64,000 nt of DNA from Palsa-506 sp963709075 (GCA_963709075.1 CAVPUY010000009.1:558001-622000); one strand, 5' to 3'; positions 42,827-52,463 are shown, numbered from the stretch's first letter. Program-made: numbers and translations. Notes: generated by a model from the sequence alone, not told the origin.

Positions 42827-44167
42827 ATGGCCGGTGACGAAGTCCGCGACAGGCTGGGGCGGCACGTGCTGACCGACGGCCTGCAGCTGATCCTGGACCT
42901 GCGCAGGAGCAGCGGCTCCTGGGTCGTCGACGCCCGGACCGGCGAGCGGTACCTGGACCTCTACACGTTCTTCGCCTCCGCGCCGCTCGGCATCAACCCG
43001 GCCGGCCTGGTCGATGACCCGGCCTTTCTCGCGCAGCTCGCCGAGGCCGCGGCGAACAAGCCAACGAACCCGGACATCTACACCACGCACTACGCCGACT
43101 TCGTGGACGTGTTCGCCCGGGTGCTCGGCGATCCGGCGCTGCCGCACATGTTCTTCATCGAGGGCGGCGCGCTCGCCGTCGAGAACGCGCTCAAGTGCGC
43201 GTTTGACTGGAAGAGCCGCCAGAATGAGATGCATGGCCGGTCTGCCCGGCTGGGCACGAAGGCACTGCACCTGACCCGCGCGTTCCACGGCCGCAGCGGC
43301 TACACGCTGTCGCTTACCAACACCGACCCGGTGAAGACCGATCGTTTCCCGACGTTCGGCTGGCCGCGGATCGAGGTGCCGGCGATCACGTTCCCGCTGG
43401 AAGATCATCTCGACCAGGTCGTGGCCGCCGAGCAGCGCGCGCTGCGGCAGGCCGAGGCGGCGTTCGCTGATAATCCGCACGACATCGCCTGCTTCATCGC
43501 CGAGCCGATCCAGGGCGAAGGCGGCGACAACCATATGCGTGCCGAGTTCCTGCAGGCAATGCAGCGGCTCTGCCAGCAGCATGACGCGCTGTTCATCCTC
43601 GACGAGGTTCAGACCGGCGTCGGGCTTACCGGCACGGCGTGGGCTTACCAGCAGCTCGGCCTTGCCCCGGACATCGTGGCCTTCGGCAAGAAGGTTCAGC
43701 TCGGCGGCATCATGGCCGGGCGGCGGGTGGACGAGGTGCCCGACAACGTGTTCACGGTCAGCAGCCGGATCAACTCCACCTGGGGCGGCGGGCTGGTCGA
43801 CATGGTCCGCAGCCGCCGGCTGCTCGAGATCATCGAGCGCGACGGGCTGCTTGACCGCGCGGCGGCGACCGGCGCATGGTTCGCCACCGAGCTGCGGGAA
43901 CTCGGCGCCCGCTACCCCGGGCTGGTGTCGAACCCGCGCGGCCGCGGGCTGATGTGCGCCTTTGACCTGCCGGACGCCGCCAAGCGTGATGCCCTCATCG
44001 GCATCCTGCGCGAGGAAGACAGGGTCCTCCTGCTGCCGAGCGGCCAGCGCTCCATTCGCTTCCGCCCGGCGCTGACCATCAGCGAGGATGAGCTGGCGGT
44101 CGGGATCAAGGCGATCGCCGGGCGCCTCGACCAGCTGGCGGCCGGGCGGCCGCACAGCGCTACCTGA
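42827..44167 (+). CDS. lat: L-lysine 6-aminotransferase
   Basis: PLP enzyme moving the epsilon-amino group of lysine to 2-oxoglutarate, giving aminoadipate semialdehyde/piperideine-6-carboxylate. 446 residues with the class III fold: FFIEGGALAVENALK, RAFHGRSGYTLSLTN, D259 in ILDEVQTG and the PLP lysine K288 or K289 in AFGKKVQLGG. Strongly like mycobacterial Rv3290c, which is induced in starvation. GAGGAGGGG precedes ATG 42827. The aldehyde dehydrogenase 37 bp downstream completes the pathway to alpha-aminoadipate. Confidence 0.92.
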   Translation: MAGDEVRDRLGRHVLTDGLQLILDLRRSSGSWVVDARTGERYLDLYTFFASAPLGINPAGLVDDPAFLAQLAEAAANKPTNPDIYTTHYADFVDVFARVLGDPALPHMFFIEGGALAVENALKCAFDWKSRQNEMHGRSARLGTKALHLTRAFHGRSGYTLSLTNTDPVKTDRFPTFGWPRIEVPAITFPLEDHLDQVVAAEQRALRQAEAAFADNPHDIACFIAEPIQGEGGDNHMRAEFLQAMQRLCQQHDALFILDEVQTGVGLTGTAWAYQQLGLAPDIVAFGKKVQLGGIMAGRRVDEVPDNVFTVSSRINSTWGGGLVDMVRSRRLLEIIERDGLLDRAAATGAWFATELRELGARYPGLVSNPRGRGLMCAFDLPDAAKRDALIGILREEDRVLLLPSGQRSIRFRPALTISEDELAVGIKAIAGRLDQLAAGRPHSAT

Positions 44168-44204
44168 CCAGCGCCGTCGCCCAAGTTACCGAGGAGTAGT
44201 CAGC

Positions 44205-45761
44205 ATGGCCAGCACCCTAGCCTCCGTCATCGGCGGCCGCCGGGCCGACGGCGCGCCCGCGGGCACCTGCAGTTCACCGAACCCGTCCCGGCTCGCCGAC
44301 GTGGTCGCCGAGGTGGCACTCGCCGACGCCGCGACCTTCGCCGCCGCGTGCGCGGCGGCGAAGCGGGCGCAGCCGTCCTGGGCCGATGTCCCGGCGCCCG
44401 TCCGCGGCCGGGCGGCCGGCGCTATCGGCCGCATCGTCGAGGCGAACAAGGAGTCCCTGGCCCGGCTGGTCACCCGCGAGCTCGGCAAGCCTTACCCGGA
44501 GGCGCTGGGCGAGGTCCAGGAGATCATCGACACCTGCGACTTCTTCCTCGGCGAGGGCCGGCGCCTCTACGGCCAGACGGTCCCGAGCGAGATGCCGGAC
44601 AAGCAGCTCTTCACTTTCCGCGTCCCGGTAGGCGCCGTAGCGGTGCTCACGGCGGGGAATTTCCCTGTCGCGGTGCCGTCCTGGTACCTCATCCCGGCGC
44701 TGGTGGCCGGCAACACGGTGGTCTGGAAGCCGGCCGAGTACGCCGCCGCCTCGGCGATGGCGCTGTTCGAGCTGATCCAGGCCGCTGGCCTGCCGGCGGG
44801 CGTGCTCAACATCGTGTTCGCCGAGGGCCAGGAGGCCTTCGCCGGCCTCGAGCTCGGCCTCCGGGCAGGCACGATCGACAAGATCGGGTTCACCGGCTCC
44901 ACTGCCGTCGGCTCGCGCATCGGCGAGCTTGCGGGCCGCCACCTGCAGACCCCGTGCCTGGAACTGGGCGGCAAGAACCCGATGGTGGTGACGCCGAGCG
45001 CCGACCTGGAACTGGCCGTCGAAGGAGCCCTGTTCTCTGGCTTCGGCACCGCCGGGCAGCGCTGCACGTCGCTCGGCACGCTCATCGTGCACGAGTCAAT
45101 CCATGATGAGTTCCTCGCCCGGCTGACCGCTGCGGTGTCCTCGGCAGCCATCGGCGACCCGGCACAGGATGTCCTTTACGGGCCGATGCTCGCGCAGAAG
45201 TTCGCCGACCGGTTCGAGGAATACCTGGGCTGGATCCAGCCGCACCACAAGGTCCTCGGGTCCACCGGGACGGGCAAGATCAGCGGGGCCAGCCCCCGGG
45301 CTGGCTTCGTCGGCAATCCCGAGGACGGGATCTTCTACCACCCGACGATCGTCGACGGCGTGCGGCCAGCCGACTCGCTCTTCCGCGAGGAGACGTTCGG
45401 CCCGCTGGTCAGCGTCACCACCTACGCCAGCATCGATGAGGCAATCGAGCTGGCGAACGCGCCTGGCTACGGCCTGTCCTCCTGCATCTACACCAATGAC
45501 CCGCGCGAGGTGTTCCGGTTCCGCCGGGGCATCAGCGCGGGCATGGTCAGCGTCAACAACTCCACGTCCGGAGCGGAGGCGCACCTGCCGTTCGGCGGCA
45601 ACGGCAAGTCCGGCAACGGCAGCCGGCAGTCCGGCGTATGGGTACTCGACCAGTTCACCCGCTGGCAGGCGATGAACTGGGACTACTCCGGGCACCTGCA
45701 GAAGGCGCAGATGGACGTCGCCGAGCTCACCGCCGACCTTGACTTCAGGCTCGCGACCTGA
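44205..45761 (+). CDS. aldehyde dehydrogenase, probable piperideine-6-carboxylate dehydrogenase
   Basis: 518-residue NAD(P)-dependent aldehyde dehydrogenase with N152 in TAGNFPVAVPSW, GFTGSTAVG near 228-236, catalytic E253 (CLELGGKNP) and nucleophile C287 (GTAGQRCTS). Its place directly after lat suggests it oxidises aminoadipate semialdehyde/P6C to alpha-aminoadipate. Start chosen at ATG 44205 behind GAGGAG; the open frame upstream overlaps lat. Other aldehydes cannot be excluded. Confidence 0.88.
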   Translation: MASTLASVIGGRRADGAPAGTCSSPNPSRLADVVAEVALADAATFAAACAAAKRAQPSWADVPAPVRGRAAGAIGRIVEANKESLARLVTRELGKPYPEALGEVQEIIDTCDFFLGEGRRLYGQTVPSEMPDKQLFTFRVPVGAVAVLTAGNFPVAVPSWYLIPALVAGNTVVWKPAEYAAASAMALFELIQAAGLPAGVLNIVFAEGQEAFAGLELGLRAGTIDKIGFTGSTAVGSRIGELAGRHLQTPCLELGGKNPMVVTPSADLELAVEGALFSGFGTAGQRCTSLGTLIVHESIHDEFLARLTAAVSSAAIGDPAQDVLYGPMLAQKFADRFEEYLGWIQPHHKVLGSTGTGKISGASPRAGFVGNPEDGIFYHPTIVDGVRPADSLFREETFGPLVSVTTYASIDEAIELANAPGYGLSSCIYTNDPREVFRFRRGISAGMVSVNNSTSGAEAHLPFGGNGKSGNGSRQSGVWVLDQFTRWQAMNWDYSGHLQKAQMDVAELTADLDFRLAT

Positions 45762-45818
45762 CCGGCCGGCTGCGCCGGTACCGCCCGGCTCCACCGGGGT
45801 ACGTCACGTCGGCGCCCG

Positions 45819-46890
45819 CTAACCCGCGGGCGGCTGAGCCTGCCGGGCGGCGAGGAAGGCCTCAGCGGCGGCGCGACCGTTGCCGAGTAGCATCTGCTGC
45901 TGGGCCGGCGTGATGCTGAACTCGGTGGTCCGGACGTCGCCGTGGTCCACGAAGATCGTCCGCTGCGCATCGGCGGGGGTGATGTAGCACCGGTCAGCGT
46001 TGTCGAGCAGCGTCCCAAGACACGCCATGGCCTCCTGCACGTCGCTGCCGCACTCGCGCGGCGGGGCCACGCCCCGGGCAGAAAGCTTGACGCCGATGGT
46101 GGGCCAGCGGCCCGGCGGGGTGTCGCTGGCGAAGACGTCGATGGGGAAGTTGTCCAGCATGCCGCCGTCGACCCAGGTGCAGGTCTGGGCCGGCATGCAT
46201 TTCGCCGTCGACCTCAGCCGGCCTGGCGTCGATGTGCACGGGGGTGAAGAAGAACGGGATCGACATCGAGGCACGGACTGCACTGACGAGGAGCTGGTCA
46301 CCGGCCGCGAGGCCGTATTCCGGGTAATCCCACGGCAATCGGACCGACTTTCCCCTCGTCAGGTCGGACACGAGCACGACGAGCGAGTAGCGGCGTTCCG
46401 CGGGCAGGCTGTCGTCGACGATAGCCAGCTGGCGAAATGTCGTTATGTTCAGCTTCTCGAGCTGCCCGCCCAGCCACTTGACCAGGTAATCGCCGTTATA
46501 TAGGCCTTCATGCCTGAACAATCGCAGCTCCCTCGCGACGTCCTCGATCATGCCGCCGGGAGCGAACTTCGTGTAGTCGATGGTCGAGAGGATCTCCTCG
46601 AGCTCCGCGATCGGGCGGTTCGCTGCGTCCAGCGCCGCGATTAATGTTGCGACGATCGCGCCCGCGCTGGCTCCGGCGACCCGCTGGAACTCATATCCCG
46701 CCGCGGAAAGCGCAAGCGTCGCGCCGACCAGGCCAAGCCCCTTGACGCCGCCTCCCTCGAGGACCAGGTCAGCCTGCCCGGCGGCCGTGCTGGCGACCGT
46801 TACCGGGTGGGTGCTGCCGTCAGCGGCAGGCGCTGAGCGCACCACCGCGCCTGACTCGGCCGCGGCGTGCAGCACGGTCGTGTCGTTCAT
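45819..46890 (-). CDS. patatin-like phospholipase, frame-shifted
   Basis: Ser-Asp dyad acyl hydrolase. The N-terminal frame carries the oxyanion motif EGGGVKGLGLVGA and GASAG with the catalytic Ser; the C-terminal frame carries TWVDGGMLDNFPIDVF with the catalytic Asp (DGG). The frames meet after DGEMHA; one extra base at about 46190-46196 separates them. The corrected length is about 356 residues. Starts MNDTTVLHAAA at 46890; an upstream in-frame extension is not conserved. No signal peptide, so probably cytoplasmic. Could release fatty acids for the acyl-CoA/PHA pathways (inference). Confidence 0.85.
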
Positions 46891-47016
46891 CAGGCTTCCC
46901 CCTCTGCTCGCAGCGATGCCAGCGTAATCGTCATGAGGTGCCGCTGCTCGCAGGATCTGGTCCGCCCGGCGGTGGCATTCTCCGCCGATACCACGGGGAG
47001 ACAAGGACGGCCGCGG

Positions 47017-47760
47017 CTATGGTCCGTGATCGGCCTGCGCGGATGTGCGGGCGCCGAGCAGCGAAGCCTTGAGCTGCGTGTACTCCTCGGCAGACAGCAT
47101 TCCTTCCGCATGTAGCTTTGCGAGCCGATGGAGCCGGTCGGTGACTTGCGCCGCATCGAGCTCAGTGTCCGTTCCGCTGGCGAGCGCCCGGGCGGTGCTT
47201 CGGATCTCGAAGGCGAGCACGCAGTAAATGACGCCGGTCACCACTGCCCACAGGCCGATGACCGTGATCAGCAGCGCCAGGGTCGCCTCGGGCCTGCGCA
47301 TCGCCCAGATCCCGAGCAGCAGCTCGATCACGCCAAGCGAGCAGGTGAAACCCCAGTGTGGTAGCTCCCGGCGGCGGGAGACGGAGGTGACGATGTGGAA
47401 GCTGCCGGACACCGCAAGCCATGCCCCGGCGAAAATGGCCAGGATGAGCAGGGACGGGCCGGGCCACGCGACGAGGACCACACCGGCGATGACTCCGGCG
47501 ATCCCGGCCACGACTTGCTCGCCCGACGTCCGCCCCGCGTACACCGGGCTGAAGGCCAGCGCGATCCCGCGGATGATGAAAACCAGGCCGGTGACGACGA
47601 CCAGGGCATGCACGGTCCAGTCGGTGGCCAGGATCGCGAGCCCAAGGCCGATCGAGGCCAGGCCGGTGAGGAGCGGTATCCACCAAAGGTGCCTGATCTG
47701 CTCGGCAAGTTCCCGCAGCGGCGAGCGCGGGTCCTCATCGGGGCTGGTGCTCTGGATCAT
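47017..47760 (-). CDS. HdeD-family (DUF308) membrane protein with C-terminal SHOCT motif
   Basis: 247 residues. Six hydrophobic segments in three HdeD-type repeats (WWIPLLTGLASIGLGLAIL; ALVVVTGLVFIIRGIALAF; and so on) between residues about 25 and 190, then a short cytoplasmic SHOCT-like tail (LHRLAKLHAEGMLSAEEYTQLKASLL). HdeD proteins are linked to acid stress in enterobacteria, but the function in actinobacteria is unknown. AAGGGGTG precedes the start. Confidence 0.85.
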   Translation of the reverse strand: MIQSTSPDEDPRSPLRELAEQIRHLWWIPLLTGLASIGLGLAILATDWTVHALVVVTGLVFIIRGIALAFSPVYAGRTSGEQVVAGIAGVIAGVVLVAWPGPSLLILAIFAGAWLAVSGSFHIVTSVSRRRELPHWGFTCSLGVIELLLGIWAMRRPEATLALLITVIGLWAVVTGVIYCVLAFEIRSTARALASGTDTELDAAQVTDRLHRLAKLHAEGMLSAEEYTQLKASLLGARTSAQADHGP

Positions 47761-48022
47761 CGGATCACCCCTTGCCGCGTGGCGGCGCTCGTGGTTGGCC
47801 TGCCGCCAATATCCACCCTAAGAATCCCAGACCGGTGGCCTGCCGGGCAGGATGCCAGCGTGTACCCGGATGTCCGTTTCGGCTGGCTCGGTGTTCACAG
47901 CGACATTCACAGCAGCCTGTCAGCGTCGGCTTCTGCTGGCTTGCAGGAAACAGCGATCTGCTGGACCTTGCCGCCGGCGCACGCGACCGGAGGCGTGAGC
48001 ACCGAGAAGGAAGGGAACCCTG

Positions 48023-48436
48023 ATGACGGCCGATCTAGCTATCTTCCCGCCGCCTGCCGCGGCCCGGCACAGCCCGGCGGCGCAGGCACGGCACCTGCAC
48101 CCGGCTGCGCTGCCCCGGTGGCGTGCCCTGCTCGGGTTCCGCTGGCAGGAACGGCTGGAGCAAGTCACCGAGTTGTCCCTTGCCTACCACGACGCCCGGG
48201 AAGCCGCCGCGGACGCCGGCAGCGGCCAGGACGCACGCCTGGCGGCTCGGCGCCGGGCGAGCGCGATCTTGCACCGCGCTGTCGCGGAACGGCTCGCGCT
48301 GGTCGAGATCGAGGCGGCGCTGGCACGGCTGGCAGCCGGGCGCTTCGGCTGGTGCGAGCAGTGCGGCGGCGCCATCACCACCGCGAGGCTGGCCGAGACA
48401 CCCCAGGCCAGGTACTGCCCGGCGTGTGAAAGCTAA
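48023..48436 (+). CDS. TraR/DksA-type zinc finger protein
   Basis: 137 residues; helical N-terminal part and C-terminal four-cysteine zinc finger CEQCG...YCPAC with RLAETPQARYCPACE, the DksA/TraR motif. It lacks a clear acidic coiled-coil tip, so regulation of RNA polymerase with ppGpp cannot be assumed. GAAGGAAGGG precedes the ATG. It may be a stress regulator in keeping with the surrounding genes. Confidence 0.82.
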   Translation: MTADLAIFPPPAAARHSPAAQARHLHPAALPRWRALLGFRWQERLEQVTELSLAYHDAREAAADAGSGQDARLAARRRASAILHRAVAERLALVEIEAALARLAAGRFGWCEQCGGAITTARLAETPQARYCPACES

Positions 48437-48458
48437 CCGCCGGCCGCCGCGGGCCCGG

Positions 48459-49922
48459 CTAGGTCTCCTCGACCACGAACGCCTGCGAGCGCTTGAGGCT
48501 GTCCAGGTAGGACCCGCCGGCGCTGCAGTGGCCCGGCGAGGCGCACGACACCGAGTCGACCTGGGCGTCCGCGCCTCTGTTGAGGACCCCGCTGCCGGGG
48601 ACTTCCTCGGCGTTCCGCCAGGTGCCGTTCACCTCGCTGACGACATATGCTTCCGAGACCCCGGTGCGGGCTAGGTAGGACCCGCCGGCGCTGCAGTTGC
48701 CCGCCGAGGCGCACGACACCGACTGGAAATCGGCGCCCCCGCGCTTGTTGAGCGCCCCGGTGCCCGGGACCTCCTTCGCGGTGCCCCAGGTGCCGTTCAC
48801 CTCGCCGACGACGAATACCTGCTCGGCGAAAGAGCCGCTGGTGTAGAACCCGCCGGCGCTGCAGTTGCCCGCCGCGCCGCACGACACCGCGGTGACCTGG
48901 GCGTCCCCGGCTTTGTTGAGTGCCGCGCTGCCGGCGACTTCCTTCGCGGTGCCCCAGGTGCCGCTGGTCTTGCCGGTGACGAACGCCTGAAGCTGGCCGG
49001 AGCCGTCCGTGTAGAACCCCCCTGCGGCGCAGTTGCCCGCCGAGGCGCACGACAGCGAGTTGATCCCGGCTCCCCCGTCCTTGTTCAGGGCGGCGGTGCC
49101 GGGGACCTCCTTCGCGGTGCCCCAGGTGCCGCTGGCCTCGCCGGCGACGAACGCCTGCAGCCTGCCGTGGTCCGTGTAGTACCCGCCGGCGCTGCAGCTG
49201 CCCGCTGCGCCGCACGACACCGAGTTGAGGTAGGCGTCTGCGGTGTTGAGGGCGGCGGTACCGGGGATCTCCTTCGCGGTGCCCCAGGTGCCGTTGGTCT
49301 CGTCGGCCACGAAAACCTGCTGATGGCCGGAACGGTCGGTGTAGTACCCGCCGGCACTGCAGTTGCCCGCCGCGGCGCACGACAGCGAGATGATCGCGGC
49401 GTTCCCGCCTTTGTTGAGGGCCGCGGTGCCCGGCACCTCCTCCGCCTTCCCCCAGCTGCCGTTCCCCTCCCCGGCGACGAGTGCCTGCTGATGGCCGGAA
49501 CCGTCAGCGTAATCCCCGCCGGCGCTGCAATTACCCGCCGCGGCGCACGACACCGACAGGATCGCGGCGCCCCCGTCCTTGTTGAGGGCTCCGCTGCCGG
49601 GCACCTCTTTCGCGGTGCCCCAGCTGCCGTTCGCCTCGCCGGCGACGAACGCCTGCACGGCGCCGGAGCCGGACGTGTAGTACCCGCCGGCGCTGCAGTT
49701 GCCCGCCGCACCGCACGACACTGACTCGGTCTCGGCGAGCCCGCCCTTGTTGAGGGCCGCAGTGCCGGGCGCTTCCTCCGCCCGGCCCCAGTTGCCGCCA
49801 GCGGATGCGGGCCGGGTAGCAGCGGTCAGCTTCGTCGCGGCTGCCGCCACGCCGGCACTGGTAAGCAGCCCCGAGCAGATGGCTGCTGCGGCCACGGTGA
49901 TCATGATCTTGCGCATGTTCAT
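48459..49922 (-). CDS. secreted protein of eight approximately 55-residue Cys-containing repeats
   Basis: 487 residues: Sec signal peptide (MRKIMITVAAAAICSGLL, cleavage near AAAAT), then eight repeats of 54-56 residues. Each repeat has W-G-x-A-x-E-x-PG near its start, ALN(K/R), and SVSCxxxGNCSAGGxY with two cysteines nine residues apart, then a hydrophobic AFVxxE strand. One disulfide per repeat and regular beta strands suggest a propeller- or solenoid-like extracellular fold. Repeats are also visible in the DNA with about 165-bp spacing. Function unknown. MNMRKIM start at 49922 has GAGG upstream. Confidence 0.85.
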   Translation of the reverse strand: MNMRKIMITVAAAAICSGLLTSAGVAAAATKLTAATRPASAGGNWGRAEEAPGTAALNKGGLAETESVSCGAAGNCSAGGYYTSGSGAVQAFVAGEANGSWGTAKEVPGSGALNKDGGAAILSVSCAAAGNCSAGGDYADGSGHQQALVAGEGNGSWGKAEEVPGTAALNKGGNAAIISLSCAAAGNCSAGGYYTDRSGHQQVFVADETNGTWGTAKEIPGTAALNTADAYLNSVSCGAAGSCSAGGYYTDHGRLQAFVAGEASGTWGTAKEVPGTAALNKDGGAGINSLSCASAGNCAAGGFYTDGSGQLQAFVTGKTSGTWGTAKEVAGSAALNKAGDAQVTAVSCGAAGNCSAGGFYTSGSFAEQVFVVGEVNGTWGTAKEVPGTGALNKRGGADFQSVSCASAGNCSAGGSYLARTGVSEAYVVSEVNGTWRNAEEVPGSGVLNRGADAQVDSVSCASPGHCSAGGSYLDSLKRSQAFVVEET

Positions 49923-50093
49923 GCCTAGCCTCGGACCGGTCTCACGGCGAGTTACTAACACGCTAGGCCCGGGCTCGCCGGACGGTAAGTAGCCAACCGT
50001 AAATGAATACGTGCGCGCAGGCCCGCCGCGCTAGCCGGCGGCCGGGCCCGGATGTCTTCCCTGGTCCTGCCGCGGCGGTGTGAGCCGGGGCGG

Positions 50094-50321
50094 TTACCCC
50101 TGCGTCAGCGGGCTGGGTTCGGCCGGGTCGCTGACGGGTGGCCGGCCGCGGGGGCGCATCGGTCCGGCGTGGCGCGGTAGCCGGCCCGCGTCGGCGAGCG
50201 CGCGGCGGAGCACGAACTCGATCTGGGCATTGGTGCTGCGCAGTTCGTCGTTGGCCCACCTGGCCAGGGCGTCGTGGACGGCGGGGTCGAGCCGGAGCAG
50301 GACGCTCTTGCGCTCGGTCAC
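50094..50321 (-). CDS. ribbon-helix-helix (Arc-like) DNA-binding protein
   Basis: 75 residues: TERKSVLLRLDPAVHDALARWANDELRSTNAQIEFVLRRAL has the beta strand plus two helices of the Arc/CopG fold, followed by a Pro/Arg-rich tail. GTG start at 50321 with GGAGCCGAG upstream, 31 bp after the SPFH gene, so co-transcribed. Similar small RHH proteins often follow slipin genes in actinobacteria; probably an autoregulator. Confidence 0.8.
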   Translation of the reverse strand: MTERKSVLLRLDPAVHDALARWANDELRSTNAQIEFVLRRALADAGRLPRHAGPMRPRGRPPVSDPAEPSPLTQG

Positions 50322-50352
50322 CTCGGCTCCGCGGCTGCCGTAACTGCTGCGG

Positions 50353-51315
50353 TCACTGGTACAGGGAGCCGGTGTTGACCACCTGCTGGGTAGCCTGCTC
50401 GCTGCACAGGACCACGAGCAGGTTGGAGACCATCGCGGCCTTCCGCTCCTCATCCAATTCGACGACGCCCTCCTCTTGCAGCCGCTCCAGGGCAAGCTTC
50501 ACCATACCGACCGCGCCCTCGACTATCCGCTGCCGAGCACCCACGACGGCGCTGGCCTGCTGCTGGCGCAGCATGGCCTGGGCGATCTCGGGGGCGTACG
50601 ACAGCCGGGTGAGACGGGTCTCGATGACGTGCACGCCGGCTGGCGCGACCCGGTTGGTGAGCTCGGCGGACAGCTTCCGGGTGATCTCTTCGGCGTTGTC
50701 ACGCAGCGACAGCGCGCCGCTGCCCCGGTTGTCGTAGGGGTAGCTGGATGCGATGTGCCGGACGGCGGTCTCGGCCTGGATAGTGACGAATTGCGTGAAG
50801 TCGTCGACGGAGTAGACCGCGCTGGCGGTATCGCGGACCTGCCAGACCACCACGGCGGCGATCTCGATCGGGTTGCCGTCGGCGTCGTTGACCTTGGCCT
50901 GCGCCGATTCCTGGTTGCGGATCCGGGTGGAGACCACGATCCGGTTGGTGAACGGGTTCACCCACTGCAGGCCAGACTCGCGGATGGTGCCTCGGTACTT
51001 GCCGAACAGCTGCACGACACGCGCCTGGCCGGGCACGACGGCAGTGAGCCCTCGCAGTACGAGTGCGCTGGCGATAAGGACAAGGATGCCGAGCACTATC
51101 AGCGCAATAGCGACCCCGCCGCTCTGGTGACCTGCCAGCACGATCAGCGCCACCCCGGCCAGCACCAGGACGATGCCCGCCACCAGCATGCGCAGGCCGG
51201 GCTGGAACCGGGCCGCCTGTTCGGTCACCGGCCGGCCGGGCAGTCCCGGGCCCGCGGCCGCTGCATCCTGGGTAACCACTTCCCGGCCTGCGGCCGTCGC
51301 ATCCTGGGTGACCAT
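50353..51315 (-). CDS. SPFH/Band 7 (slipin-like) membrane protein
   Basis: 320 residues. N-terminal cytoplasmic stretch with a duplicated VTQDA(A/T)AAG, two hydrophobic segments (LRMLVAGIVLVLAGVALIVLAG; VAIALIVLGILVLIASALVLRGL), SPFH domain (VVPGQARVVQLFGKYRGTIRESGL onward) and a C-terminal helical region (AMLRQQQASAVVGARQRIVEGAV). Forms oligomeric membrane scaffolds in other systems. Very strong ribosome binding site (AAGGAGG) and a good promoter upstream. Confidence 0.9.
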   Translation of the reverse strand: MVTQDATAAGREVVTQDAAAAGPGLPGRPVTEQAARFQPGLRMLVAGIVLVLAGVALIVLAGHQSGGVAIALIVLGILVLIASALVLRGLTAVVPGQARVVQLFGKYRGTIRESGLQWVNPFTNRIVVSTRIRNQESAQAKVNDADGNPIEIAAVVVWQVRDTASAVYSVDDFTQFVTIQAETAVRHIASSYPYDNRGSGALSLRDNAEEITRKLSAELTNRVAPAGVHVIETRLTRLSYAPEIAQAMLRQQQASAVVGARQRIVEGAVGMVKLALERLQEEGVVELDEERKAAMVSNLLVVLCSEQATQQVVNTGSLYQ

Positions 51316-51357
51316 CTGGTGCCTCCTTCGCTCCGGCTGACCTGATAACACGAGTTT

Positions 51358-51386
51358 AGCATACTGATATCTATTTTTTCCGGCAA
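51358..51386 (-). promoter_or_regulatory. promoter of the SPFH operon
   Basis: Reading on the minus strand: TTGCCG (51386-51381), 17-bp AT-rich spacer, TATGCT (51363-51358), about 43 bp before the SPFH start codon. One of few AT-rich stretches in this part of the window. Confidence 0.6.
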
Positions 51387-51529
51387 GGGCGCGCCGGGCT
51401 GGTCAGCAGGGTCGGCCCCGGGCCAGCTGATAGATGAGACGCTGGTCCAGGCCCGGCGGATGATGCCACTGCCGCCTGGCGGATCCGGGCCAGGAACCAT
51501 GACTTGCAGCTACCAGCACGGAGGCTTGG

Positions 51530-52387
51530 GTGAGTACCTCGGCACGGCCCGATCAGCTTTCCTGGCGCGGCTGGCGGCGGCAGATCATCGCCGTTGTTTC
51601 CGCGGCGCTGGTAACTGGCGGCTGCTCGGCCGCGGGTCCGGTTCCCGCACCGGTTGCGCCGCGTCATCCGGCGGCCGGATCCGGGACCCCAGCGGCCGCC
51701 GGCCGCCGGCGGTACCCCGGCAACGCTGATTTCACCGTCAGCGGCGTTGTTGCCGTGCCGCCCGGCCCGAGCCAGGACACGCACGCCCAGGAACCCGCCA
51801 CGGCCTGCCGGCCAGGGAAATTCCGCCGCGACGCGGCCCTGGGGAAGGCCACTGCCGCGGGCTTTGCCATCGCCGGGGCGCCGGTCTCGGCCACGCTTCT
51901 CGCCCATTTCCTCGCAGGTACCGGAACTGCGCTGAATTTCGGCGCGGGATCGAAGATCTCACGGGAAGCCCGGGCCAGCAGCGCCTTCCAGGGCCTCAAC
52001 CGGCAGATCCAGGCGGCCGCTGTGCGCCAGCTTCGCGCGGGCAGGTCCCGCGTGCGGCTTACCCAGCCCGTGCTGCGCACGATCCGCTTTGCCCTCCCCG
52101 CCTCTTCGCGCGACCTCTACCTCGGGTTCCGTGGCACCCAGGGCCTGGACGTCCGCGGCGCGGGCACGATCACCGGCCGCAGTTACGCGGGAAGGCTGAC
52201 CTATGTCATCCGCGACAGTTACGGTTTCCCCCCGCGGGACCGGCTGCTCGGATTCGGTTCGGCGATGAGGTACCTGCAGGTGAACTGCGGAAAGCCGCCC
52301 AACTCCGGCGGAGCCCGCTGGTTTCCCGATTCCATTACCGTTACCGTGCCGTTCCGCCACCATAGGAGCGAGAACCGCCCGCGGTGA
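51530..52387 (+). CDS. secreted or lipoprotein-like protein of unknown function
   Basis: 285 residues from GTG 51530. N-terminal basic region, hydrophobic segment (IIAVVSAALVTGG) and Cys (GGCSAAG) resemble a lipoprotein signal, although the -3 residue is not ideal. A Pro/Ala-rich spacer follows, then a globular domain (about 100-285) with conserved-looking DLYLGFRGTQGLDVRG, YAGRLTYVIRDSYGFPPRD and a C-terminal TVTVPF strand. No family recognised. Confidence 0.65.
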   Translation: MSTSARPDQLSWRGWRRQIIAVVSAALVTGGCSAAGPVPAPVAPRHPAAGSGTPAAAGRRRYPGNADFTVSGVVAVPPGPSQDTHAQEPATACRPGKFRRDAALGKATAAGFAIAGAPVSATLLAHFLAGTGTALNFGAGSKISREARASSAFQGLNRQIQAAAVRQLRAGRSRVRLTQPVLRTIRFALPASSRDLYLGFRGTQGLDVRGAGTITGRSYAGRLTYVIRDSYGFPPRDRLLGFGSAMRYLQVNCGKPPNSGGARWFPDSITVTVPFRHHRSENRPR

Positions 52388-52463
52388 GGACGAATCTTCG
52401 GATCCTGCATCTTCCGGGTTCCGGTGACCCTGGCGCCCGCGCGGAGACACGGGCGTCATGATG

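Noticed and set aside
42827..45761. Beta-lactam biosynthesis cluster
   Set aside because: lat plus the aldehyde dehydrogenase alone are also lysine catabolism; no peptide synthetase or IPN synthase gene is in the window.
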